A program made the position numbers and the translations under genes. Of a DNA stretch of 64,000 bases, positions 37,064 to 47,070 are shown piece after piece. The stretch's first letter is position 1; each line of letters starts with the position of its first letter. This DNA comes from Macrolepiota albuminosa (Eukaryota; Basidiomycota; Agaricomycetes; Agaricales; Agaricaceae): assembly GCA_027475525.1 (NCBI GenBank), contig JAMWFC010000077.1:1736001-1800000 (forward strand). The letters run 5' to 3'. The notes beneath the pieces were generated by a model. It was given only the letters and a program-made list of their open reading frames with translations, did not search any database and had not been told where the DNA came from.

Positions 37064-37684
37064 TCAATGTGCGGCCTCATACATGAGACAAAGCTCTTTC
37101 CATTCCTCTTTCAAAAGCGAGGTTAGGACTTCAAATAATGGTCATCGGAAATCTACATATACTCACCAGGTTCCGTCCCTTTTGTGATACTACCTAGGTC
37201 TTCAGCAAATACAATCACCAAGCCGCTGTAGAGAAAAGTGTCAAATGATTCAAATGACCTCTAAAAATGTACTCACTTGTCAAGATGCCAGTCAATGTGA
37301 CTACAATTTTGGTCAGTACCAAGCCAAAATATTCTCTTTTCCTTAAGAATGTCTGCATTACCAATGTAGGAACCATGGGCCCAGATTGTTTGTCATGAAG
37401 CGGATAGTCACATTATCTCCAGCGAACCTGGTAGATACCACGTCACGGTGCACCTGACAAGAAGAAATATAAGAAGTAATAAATAAATATAAAGGGTCAA
37501 GGGAGAATACGATACAAACAGGATTAAGATAGTTGTATGCAGAACTTCCAGCATTTCGGACAACGTCGAAATTGTGCTTTAAGGGGAGAGCATTTGGTCA
37601 TTGTCATTTGTGATCCAGAAAAAAATACTTACCCCATGTAAATGGAAGGGGTGCTACGGTATTAACGGACAGCAATGAGTTCAT
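37064..37684 (-). pseudogene. Laccase (multicopper oxidase) 3' fragment, truncated
   Basis: The minus strand gives the copper-binding C-terminus of a fungal laccase in small exons. HPFHLHG joins [19 protein letters not shown], then [39 protein letters not shown] and GLVIVFAEDLGSI. After TKGTEP the last exon reads LLKEEWKELCLMYEAAH-stop (37064). The HxH and HCHxxxHxxxxL ligands for the type 1, 2 and 3 coppers are present, with Leu in the axial position. Upstream of HPFHLHG the sequence becomes the 350-bp satellite at about 37690, so the first three quarters of the enzyme are missing. Splice sites remain intact, so truncation is recent or purely structural. Confidence 0.85.
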
Positions 37685-37689
37685 ATGAA

Positions 37690-39400
37690 ACACTTTGCTA
37701 TAGCCCAGTCAATAAGGAGGTGTAAAAGTTAATTTTCCAAATAATAAATTGAAAATATTACAGTGGCTACCATAGCATATGCTAAACCTGTGAGTTTGTA
37801 GAAACTCAGTTTCTCAAGAGCTATCCAATGGTATCCTGATCTTACCATTCTGCCCAGTAGTTCATGAGATAATCCAGGAACATTGCAAATTTATAATGTT
37901 TTATATTATTAAAATAGCACACTTCTTGTTTCTGGGATAAAAGACTAAGATTTGAGCGGATCACTTTGGTCCAACAAGAAAATATGTTTTTAGACCTATT
38001 CTGCTGGGCAACCAACCAGCCATGAAGTCACATGACCTCTGGATCCTTTGCTATGGCCCAATCAACAAGGAGGTGTAAAAGTTGATTTTTTAAATAATAA
38101 ATTGAAAATATGACAGTGGCTATCATAACATATGCTAAACCTGTGAGTTTGTAGAAACTCAGTTTCTCAAGAGCTATCCAATGGTATCCTGATCTTACCA
38201 TTCTGCACAGTAGTTCATGAGATAATCCAGGAACATTGCAAATTTATAACATTTTATATTTTCAAAATAGTATACTCTTTGTTTCTGGACTAGAAGACTC
38301 AGATTTGAGCAGATCACTTAGCTTTAACAAGAAAATATGTTTCTAGACCTACTTTGCTTGCCAACCAACCAGCTATCAAGGCTATCACCCAATCAATAAA
38401 GGGACCTGAAGTTGACTTTTTAAGCAATAAATTATAATTACCTTAGGAACTATTATAGTATATGTCAGACTTGTAGATTGATAGAAAATGAATTTTCCAG
38501 GAGGTATCTAGAAATACACTGATTTCTAGATTCTGCCCACTAGTTTATGAGATAATCCAGAAACATTGCAAGTTTTCTAATATTTTAGATTTTTAAAAAA
38601 GTATACTCCTTGTTCCTGGACTAGCAGTCTAGGATTTGAGCAAATTACTTAGGTCCAAAGAGAAAATATGTTTCTAGACCTATTTACCTTTTCTACTAAC
38701 CAGCCAATAAGTCACATAACCTCTGGATTCTTTGCCATAGTTCAATTAATAATAGTGTCTAAAAGTTGGTTTTTTAAGCAATAAGTTGTGAATATCTCAG
38801 AAACTACCATAGTATATGCTAAACATGTAAGCTGATAGAAAACTAGTTTTATAGGAGCTATCTAAATATACCCTCATTATTAGATTTTGCCTAGTAGTTT
38901 ATAAGATAATCCAGGAACATTACAAATTTTCTGATGTCTTGTATATTAAAAACAGTGTACTTCTTGTTCCTTGGCTAGAAGTCTACGATATGAGCAAATC
39001 ACTTTGGTTCAAAGGAAAAATATATTTCTGGATCTATTGCACTTCTCAACCAATTAACCAATAAGTCACATGATGTCTGCATCCTTTGTGATGGCCCAAT
39101 CAATAAGAGGGTCTAAAAGTTGATTTTTTAAGCAATAAATTGTGAATATCTCAGAAACTACCATAGTATATGGCAGACCTATAAGTTGGTAAAAGACCAG
39201 CTTTGCAAAGGCTATTTAGAAATACCCTGACTGTAAGATTTTGCCTACTAGTTCACGAGATAACCTAGAGACATTGCAAATTTTATGATGTGTTATATTT
39301 TCAAAATAGTATACATCTTGTTCCTAGATTAGCAGTCTAAAATTTGAGCAGATCCTATAGATCAAAGAGAAAAATATGTTTTTAAACCTATTAGTATGAC
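37690..39400. repeat. ~350-bp AT-rich tandem satellite, block A (about five units)
   Basis: The landmark AATCCAGGAACATTGCAAAT recurs near 37871, 38223, 38553, 38908 and 39262, i.e. every 330-355 bp. Each unit also carries a CTATCCAATGGTATCCTGAT-like run, TAGTTCATGAGATAA and AAGTCACATGACCTCTGGAT. Units diverge to the right. The block abuts the truncated laccase. A second block lies at 53.5 kb beyond the Penelope element. Confidence 0.88.
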
Positions 39401-39409
39401 ATAGAAAAT

Positions 39410-39610
39410 CAACTGTTGATTTTCGTCCTTCAGGGACGAAAGGACGAAAACAACGACGCACGTCACTGGCACTCAGAGAGCAACACAGGCACTGCTGAGT
39501 AAGAAACAAGGACGATGCTGACTAAAAGATGAAAGGACAATGCTGACTAAGGGACGAGGATAAAAGGACGATGCTGACTAAGGGTCAAAAGGACAAGGAC
39601 AAGAGGAACT
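39410..39610. repeat. Hairpin followed by short tandem repeats
   Basis: TTTTCGTCCTT (about 39419) pairs with AAGGACGAAAA (about 39440), an 11-bp stem with a 9-nt loop. To its right a ~30-bp unit containing AAAGGACGATGCTGACTAA repeats about four times to 39600. It may be an end of an unclassified element. Confidence 0.55.
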
Positions 39611-40861
39611 TGTCACAGATTTAAGGTTTGCCTGGGAAATTTGAGCTATTTTTAGTTATACTATTTTTTTAAAATTTTAAAAAATTATTTTAAGGTTTCA
39701 TCTTTCATTTATATGCTTTTTGTACTATAAAACTCTCTTAATAATTCTGAAAATACTCAGAAAACTAATGTATATTTGGTTTTTGCAATTGAACAATAAG
39801 ATATAGAAAAATATACTAAGACTTCTGATGATGAAGAAGGTGGACAATTAGATATCACCTTGTAAGTGCAGCTTGCTATTGTATAGAATAAGTATTTGCT
39901 TATTGTAAAGAGTACTACTTAAAACTGAATATATTGAAACACATATAAATGATCCAGATAAAAGGTAATAGTGTACCTCTTTATAATTGTAACAAGAGCA
40001 TGCATTACATTATACTTCTCTACAGTATTCTTTTACTATTTATATATATTTATATTTTAGAGTATATACAAGAAGTTATCCTCAACAGCTTTCTTCCAGA
40101 TACTGTGGCTAGACCCAATAGACAGGTTCTGACTTGTGGTTCAGTGCATGAGAGGCTCTATAACAATACATTACAGTTTTTTAAATCGACTTGCACTGAC
40201 TCTAGCCTTTAGCAAAGTAGACAAACTTTGACTAAGAAGTTCTATTATTAGTAATTGAATCACAATGTTATTAGTATAATATTATAAAAATTTCACAGAC
40301 ATAGCAATGTCTATGGAAGATGCAGCAGCTAGAATATAAGAGGAGTAATGAAGAATGCCACATCATGAAAGAGCATAGGTGTGGAAGTTGGAATAATGCC
40401 AGAAGGGCTGTTTGTGACTATACTAGTCAGACCACTGCTTGATGGTTGACCATCAGGATAGAGTAGTGGTCTGGCTGGAGGATTTCCCAGTACCAGCCAA
40501 AGAATGAGTCAGTCTGAGCTTACTGCGAGCTTAGAAGATGGAGCTGATATGTCTTGTCACATCTATACAAGTATGCAGGGCTCTAGTAAAGAACTTTATT
40601 GTGAGAATCTAGCTTTATTGCAGGCTGGTTTATCATCTAGAGGGCATAGGACAGGGTTTTCAGCCTATATTGAGACAATTCCAGAGAATATGTCTGAAAT
40701 GTCAGATATAGACTGAGGAACTTACTTGCTTGTATGAGCTGTTGCTAGCACAGCATGTCTGAGATCTATTTGTTGACATTGTTCCACACTGATATAGTCT
40801 ACTGCTTATATAAGCATCTGCACACAGGCTGCTGCTTATACAAGCATCTGGATAGACAAAC
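39611..40861. other. AT-rich region, no gene established
   Basis: Open frames at 39949-40212 and 40504-40716 on the plus strand lack domains that I can defend. Confidence 0.35.
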
Positions 40862-41642
40862 TGTCATGACCCTCCTATCCAGAACCACCCCAGGACACCT
40901 CCAGAACCCCCTCTGAGACCTCCTTGCTGTTCCTATGACACAACTCCCACCATCATGACTGCTGACCCTGCCATCACACACATTAGACCACACCATCACA
41001 CAGCACCCCCCAACAGTTCTGCATTATAGATCCTGGCATGACCACCAATAATCAGATCATGCCAATCACCCTGGCTATCATGCATCATGTATCACAGCCT
41101 CCCCTCCATGCCTATTGATCATGCACTCCATGTGTGATCTCTGATATACAGTTCTCCTTCTATCCACTGCTATCCATTAATTTCTGGAACCATCCCAGAC
41201 ATCCTGGAACCTCTCAGGAACCCAGAGTGACTCCTGCACATACTTAAAGAGTAGCTGTAAGGGCGACCTCTAGAGGCTGTGGCTCAGTCACACAGCTGGC
41301 AGAGGGAGATCCAAAGTGTATTAGAGTATGTACTGACAATATCATAATAACTACTCACCTGGCAGAGGAAGATCCAAAAAGAACAAGTCTAGGGATTCCC
41401 TATGCCAGGTTGGATGCTTCTGGGGCTTCTGAAGTGTGGAAAACAACTGTACAGTACAACAAAATCTTAAAAACTCGAAAATTGACTAACCAAACAACTG
41501 TGCAAACAAGTACTAACAGATAGTGTTGAAAGAATAGAAACAGTAAAATGAAATAATGTCAGAAGAAATAAGAGAATGAATGAAGGGAGAGTGAAGAGAT
41601 AAGGAGTGAGAAAAGGAAGAAATGAGGAGTCCCTTGACATCA
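40862..41642 (-). repeat. Probable 3' LTR of Ty3 chromovirus
   Basis: Beyond the integrase-chromodomain frame, the minus strand has the purine run CTCTAGAGGGGGG followed by TGATGTCAAGGG, as expected for a polypurine tract and LTR start. The far end could be TGTCATGACCC on the plus strand (40862) or a nearer TG at 41256, so LTR length (about 390 or 780 bp) is unsettled. No second LTR of this element is in the window. Confidence 0.45.
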
Positions 41643-42560
41643 CCCCCCCTCTAGAGCGTGGTGTCTCAACGTGCTGGATAGAAGTAGTTCTGGATAGCCT
41701 GGTCTATCTTGGAAAGAGAATAGAGGCCTCTGATTGCCTGGGGAGCGTTGGGATGCTGTTGATAGAATTCCCGGACCAAGGCAGGGGCATGGACATTCTC
41801 TTGTGGCTCCTATGAGATGTCCTCAATTCCATAGCCCTTCCACTTGACCTTGAACTAAAGCTTGTTCCTAAAGAGTCGGCTGTCTAGGATTCGTTCCACT
41901 TCGTACTCTTCTTAGTTGTCTACCAGAACTAGAGGTAGAGGTGGCTGTGGACATCGACCTGGGATTGGATCCTCTGGAGCTGGAGAGAGCTTCACCATAT
42001 TGAAGACTGGATAGAGTCGACTCATTCCACTAGGCAGCTTGAGTCGATAGGCTAGTGGGCCTACCTGCCTTACTATAGGAAAGGGTCCTAGACAATGGTG
42101 AGAGAGCTTCTGAGAAGGTCGGGTGGTAGCAATGTCAGAGGCATCCAGGTAGACTCAATCTCCAGGCTTATACTTGGGGGCTAGAGTTCGTCCACGATCA
42201 TAGTAGTGGGCCATGTCATCCTTTGCCTTAGCTAAAGCTGCCTTGGCTTCCTCCTGGGCTGCCTTCATCCGATCTATGAACTTGTTGACAGCTTTATTCT
42301 CTGAGGGTCGTCCACAAGGCTCAAGTCCCATCCAAGGATGTCGACCAGTATCTAGAAGGAAAGGAGACATCTGGGTGGCAGCGTGTACATGGTTGTTGTA
42401 TTGAAACTCTGCCTCTGGTAATAGGTCATCCCAGTCATCCTGTCGTTCATTGCAGAAGAGCCAGAGATACTGTTCTAGCTCCTGGTTGACACGCTCAGTC
42501 TGGCCATCAGATTGGGGGTGGTAGGCTGTGGAAGTGTGGAGTGTTGATAGGACCCTATAC
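41643..42560 (-). pseudogene. Ty3 chromovirus integrase C-terminus and chromodomain
   Basis: The minus strand reads TSTAYHPQSDGQTERVNQEL, WLFCNERQDDWDDLLPEAEF and QYNNHVHAATQMSPFLLDTG. Next are GRTLAPKYKPGD, LGPFPIVRQVGPLAYRLKLP and a chromodomain-like FKVKWKGYGIEDIS. This is the end of an integrase catalytic core, the GPY/F-type module and a chromodomain that directs insertion to marked chromatin. Stops interrupt it before and within the chromodomain. The 5' part is missing: at about 42570 the sequence changes to an unrelated LTR-like segment. Confidence 0.8.
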
Positions 42561-42571
42561 AGGTTAGGTGC

Positions 42572-43850
42572 ATCAACGGCAGGCTCGGCACCGGTTCCGG
42601 AAACCTTGCCGCACTCGTTCCGAACTTAGCGCACGCGTTCTACCCATTTTAAGCCATTCCCAACGGCTGCGCACGGCAAGAAGCAGATCCGATCAATGAT
42701 AGCGCCGACGGCAGCAGGAATGACAACTGACAGATGGCATCAGTCACTGACAACAGCGCTTAGCGAGAAGCTTGATGATCTATCAAAAACTGACGGACAG
42801 CTTGGCGTTTGACCTTGGCGTCTGACACCGCTTACCGTCTCGATTTGGCGCCCAACGTCGCTTAGGTGTTCTGACAGGCAGAAGGGTGATGGATTGATGG
42901 TTTAGTACCGCGATCTGCCGCCTGGTGGCGCCAAGGGTCCTCAAAGGACGGTAGGGATCTGAAACCGTTGGAGCTACCCCTTTGAAATTTTCCAGTTTAC
43001 CGCACTCTGGCGTCATTAGCCACTGGCGACGGCGAACTTATTGTAGTATAAAAGTACTTACCGACTTGTACATTGGACACACTCTGGCGTCATTAGCCAC
43101 TGGCGACGGCGAACTTATTGTAGTATAAAAGTACTTACCGACTTGTACATTGGACATCATCAAGAGAGAACAATAGACCACAGTTTACTCCCCTTTCCTC
43201 AGTCTCCCTTACGCTCAAGAGCTCATTTACGCTACGGTCGGCAACGTCAAACTCATCGGCAGTTACAGACGCTCGCCAACACTCGACATACTCGCGCCTT
43301 GCAACTATGGCAGGCATTATCGACGCTTAGACTTCGCTAAGCTTATCGTGCTCTTGCCGCTTACCTTTGCCGTGTTCACTTACCGCATTTTCCTTAGGTG
43401 CTTTACCTTAGCGCTTGACACTTGCCGACCCCGTTACCGACTTTTACCCTTTTTCACAGACGCGTTCTCTGGGACCTGCCCGGGACTCCTCACATCACTT
43501 ATAGCGCGCCCAACGCACACTCTTGGTACGGTAACACAATTGTTACATTTGTTACTGACCAAACTTTGGGCGTCATCAAATTGGAGCCCACCGCGAGGGA
43601 TCTCTAGGGCAGAATTCCGCCAGAAACCCGTCTCCAGCGTAGGCGCCGCCTGCTAGAGCAGTCGGCAGAAGGAATAGCTCCTTCCCATCCATCAACCCCA
43701 CAACCACCTGGTGCCTTACCGGGTCTCTCTCTCGCACAGGAACTACAGAACGCCATTGTAGACGCTTTTCCTGATCTCTTCCCGCATTCCCTCGATTATA
43801 GTGCCGACGACCCCTTAGCGTCGCCCTAGTTGTATACATCTCGCTACTAT
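42572..43850 (+). mobile_element. Second LTR element: LTR-like region plus gag start, truncated
   Basis: GC-richer DNA with many CTTACCG/GGCGTC words leads to a TTGGAGCCCACCGCGAGGGA primer-site-like segment at about 43580. A gag-like start reads LLEQSAEG, APSHPSTPQPPGALPGLSLA and LQNAIVDAFPDLFPHSLDYS (plus strand, about 43650-43830). Element order suggests 5' LTR, leader and gag. It is cut off at about 43840 where a 77-bp duplication and the iteron array begin. LTR borders are not certain. Confidence 0.45.
43003..43156. repeat. Exact 77-bp tandem duplication
   Basis: Copies 43003-43079 and 43080-43156, beginning CACTCTGGCGTCATTAG, inside the LTR-like region. Confidence 0.95.
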
Positions 43851-43992
43851 GCCCCTTGGTAGATACTAGGCAGGGATACTGCAGTAGCCGGGATACTACA
43901 CCGGATCAGGCCTCTTCTCGCTACTATGCCCCTTGGTAGATACTAGGCAGGGATACTGCAGTAGCCGGGATACTACACCGGATCAGGCCTCT
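43839..43992. repeat. Exact 77-bp tandem duplication
   Basis: Copies 43839-43915 and 43916-43992, at the junction between the LTR element and the iteron array. Confidence 0.95.
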
Positions 43993-44735
43993 CCAAGGGC
44001 AGGGAGGACACAAAAGTGAGCAGTTATAAGCGGAGGTTTCTGCCCTCAGATTGCATGTGCTGAAATCAGCAGTGGTATCAGTGAAAAGTGGACAGTTATT
44101 AAATTGAAATCAATTTAATAATAGTGGGATACTACCTAGAAACACTGCAAATTCGGTGCAATCAATTCCGGATACTACAACCAATATTACATAGAAATAG
44201 ACAGACACGTACGTTACAAATGAACAGTTATTAAATCAAAATCAATTCAATAATAGTCGGATACTACACAGAAACACTGCCAGATCCATGGAATGAATCT
44301 TGGATACTACAACGGATACTACATAGAGATGGACAGCTAAGTAGATAATAAATTGATATAAAGATTGATTACATGTGCTGAAACTAGTGAAAGGCAGATC
44401 AAAAATAGACAGTTGTAAAATGGAAATCAACTGGATAATAATGGGATACTACACAGAATATCTGCAAATAGTATGCACTGATACCAGATACTACATGGGA
44501 TACTACATTTAGAAATAGCCAAGTTTAAGTAAAAGATAGACAGTTATAAAATGGAAATCAATTTGCTAACAATTGGATACTACACAGAATATCTGCAAAT
44601 TCGATACAGTAAATATCGGATACTACAATGGATACTACATCTAGATAGAGCCAAGTAGGTTGGAAATGAACAGTTATCCATTGCAGTAAATATCGGATAC
44701 TACAATGGATACTACATCTAGATAGAGCCAAGTAG
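43870..44735. repeat. GGATACTAC iteron array with palindromic spacers
   Basis: The word GGATACTAC occurs more than a dozen times, often as pairs (GGATACTACAAYGGATACTAC), in a loose unit of about 140-160 bp. Each unit also holds an AT palindrome; the best is TTATTAAATTGA-AA-TCAATTTAATAA at 44096-44121 (12-bp arms). No coding is apparent. Related palindromes occur in introns of the gene just to the right. Confidence 0.8.
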
Positions 44736-44760
44736 GTTGGAAATGAACAGTTATCCATTG
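44607..44760. repeat. Exact 77-bp tandem duplication
   Basis: Copies 44607-44683 and 44684-44760, inside the iteron array; they add one artificial pair of GGATACTAC words. Confidence 0.95.
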
Positions 44761-45248
44761 TAGTTTTGTCTGATATAAATCAATAGTGAAATTCAAGCTT
44801 TGCATAGATAAATATTTTTTTTTCTAATTTTAAAAAATAATAAAAATAATTCATAAATAAAAAATAAATTAGCCGAGTATCAAAAACATGTTTCGAATAT
44901 TGCCATGTGTCTGCACCAAGCTATCAATAAAAAAAAAAACATCTGGACATTTTTTTTTCGTCGTGTTTAAAAATTAAAATCACTTGTTACACTGCAGATA
45001 ACCATTGAAAATTTAGAAAAAATATATGTCAAGTATCAGCTTATAGACCTGCATTTGACCATAATTTTTTTATTGATTTTAAAAAACATATCAAGAAAAA
45101 AAACGAACCAAAAACTCGGAATTTATTTCCAACTTCAGTTTCCTGCCCTAAACTAAAGCCTGGGAAGAAATGATTGTGGCGTGGGTTCCACCTCTTTCTT
45201 TCTTACCATCACCTTCCGAATTTGTGTGATTACATAAGCAGAATCACA

Positions 45249-47013
45249 ATGCCCCGTCAAGTGAGTATTCAATCTTACTATGAATCTTAGTGCTGACATA
45301 CCAAATACTAGGCCTCTGAAACAGTAAGTATCTATTACAGTCCATCCTGATAATTGATCAGAATTCAAAACAGGCCGCAACCAAGGTAATTCGGACTGTT
45401 ATTAAATTGACATCAATTTACTAACAATCTATTCAGAGTGCCAAAGCCGTGCGCTTAACTTTATTATGAAATAAAAATCAATTTACTAATTCTTTCAACG
45501 TGGTATTAATTCAGACCAAAGCCAAGGTAGAATATATCCTTGATTATACGCATATCACTTATTTCGTATATATAGACGACTATCGGAAGTCTAGAAAACG
45601 AAAAACGTGCCAAGCGGGCTGTATGTAATATTATTCACAGTCAAGTATCAAACTAATGACCAACTAGCAAACTCGCAATGAGGCAGGACCACAAGTAAGG
45701 AATCAATTAAATATATTTCTATCCTCATCTAGGTATCTAGGTTCCGAGACTAGTTCAGAAAGCGCAAGCCATTGTAGCTGATGCGAACCAAGCTACCCAA
45801 GCCACCATCGAATCTGCCAAAGCTGGTCAAGCGTTTCACGGATTCATCAATGAATGTATTATTGGGTACGGAAACTGGCCAGCATTGACCAATACAGGTG
45901 TCGATCTCACGCCTGAACTTGTCCGGGGTGAAATCAATCAACGGGCCCAGGAACATCGTGATCTGGATGCATTCTGGAAAAGTACTAATAATGGAAAGGA
46001 CCTCTTGAACCATGATCTCGAACATGCGATTACTATTCTTGTTACACCTTCTACCATTGCCAAGGACTCGATAACGTTCAATACGAGCGACTTGAAAACC
46101 GTCGAGTTTAACATCGGATGGCCTGGGATGACGGTCGACAAGTGCTCCCCTGAGCAGCGCAAACAGCTGCCAGTGCTTGCCAATGGAGGCCATCGACTAG
46201 ATTTGCTTCGCCAGTTCCAGCACGCAAAGCAGCTCAAGGCCTATGAAGATCTGGGAAAATCGATTGCCAGGATCGATGAAACACACAAGGGAATGCGGTC
46301 ACGGGCAGAACTGGTGCAACAACGTGAAGAGTTGCGTCAAAAATTGCAGCAAGTAACATGGGTTGCCAAGTTTCTGGACAAGGGTAAAACCGATTATTAT
46401 TAAATTGATATCAATCTAATAATTTTTGTTTTATAGAAAAAATCGAGTCCCATCCCGAAGCTACGTTGATCAAGATTGAGCTTGCAAGCAACAAAGCGGT
46501 CTTTCAAGTCGAAGAAAAGTCGAAAAACTCGCTGACACTGTTTTGTGATGCGCTCAATTCATACTCGGGAGTTGATGAAGAGAACATTGAAAAAGCGTTG
46601 CGTGCTGTTGTCAACCGGGTAGATCCTAAAGGGCAGCGAATAGCAGTTGCGCTCAGCTCAGTTGAATTGACCTATGCATACGCACGGCTCTGTTATAATC
46701 AATATTTCCGCAAGGACATGCCATTTTCGATTGCAGCTCTCTTGCGCTGGCGACGAGGTTCTGGAGCTTTTGGTGTTGTCTATATCCACTGGATGAGCCT
46801 GACATTCGAGACTCTCTTTTCCTCACATCCATTGACTGCATTTCCGGACGTCGGTCAAGCATATGCTCGTTTCTTTTCCGACAAGTCCAATCTTCCCCTC
46901 CGCAGGCAAATCCTATCCGATCTCTGCAGTTTTGATAAACTGCCGTTCTCCGAAAAGCTTGTTCGCTTCGATCTTATGGATGACGAATTTTATGGTATTC
47001 TCGTTCGGGCTAG
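45249..47013 (+). CDS. Microexon-rich hypothetical gene, 3' end cut by telomeric repeats
   Basis: The ATG at 45249 has A at -3. Exons are 45249-45260 (MPRQ), 45312-45323 (ASET), 45374-45385 (AATK), 45437-45448 (SAKA), 45515-45526 (TKAK), 45576-45620 (15 codons), 45668-45694 (9 codons), 45741-46383 and 46437 onward. The first seven introns are phase 0 with GT-AG ends. The N-terminus is Lys/Ala-rich; then come GFINECIIGYGNWPALTNTG, VDLTPELVRGEINQRAQEHR, WPGMTVDKCSPEQRKQLPV and LANGGHRLDLLRQF. The GGHR motif recalls ParB/sulfiredoxin-like G-x-HR motifs, which is only an inference. A coiled-coil and a helical C-terminal part follow (SLTLFCDALNSYSGVDEENI...). After DDEFYGILV the frame runs into TTAGGG-type repeats at 47010, so the true C-terminus is lost. 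Confidence 0.7.
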
Positions 47014-47047
47014 GGTTAGTTAGGGTTAGGGTTAGTTAGGGTTAGGG
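47010..47047 (+). repeat. Interstitial telomeric repeats
   Basis: TAGGGTTAGTTAGGGTTAGG and continuation: TTAGGG units with interspersed TTAG. They interrupt the preceding gene and are followed at once by the 3' end of an antisense Penelope-like element. The G-rich strand points right, as at a right-hand chromosome end. Confidence 0.92.
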
Positions 47048-47070
47048 AGCGCGACACTACCGAGCGAAGC

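Noticed and set aside
33045..39400. Satellite blocks as a centromere because of the CDEI-like motif
   Set aside because: Coding fragments and retroelements interrupt them, and telomeric repeats plus a telomere-linked-type helicase nearby argue for subtelomeric DNA.
39949..40212. Possible hAT/DUF659-like fragment (LPDTVARPNRQVL)
   Set aside because: Resemblance rests on about a dozen residues with no catalytic or dimerisation motif; too weak to annotate.
44096..44760. Iteron array as further exons and introns of the microexon gene
   Set aside because: A few units have GT...AG borders by chance, but no consistent frame or coding signal joins them.
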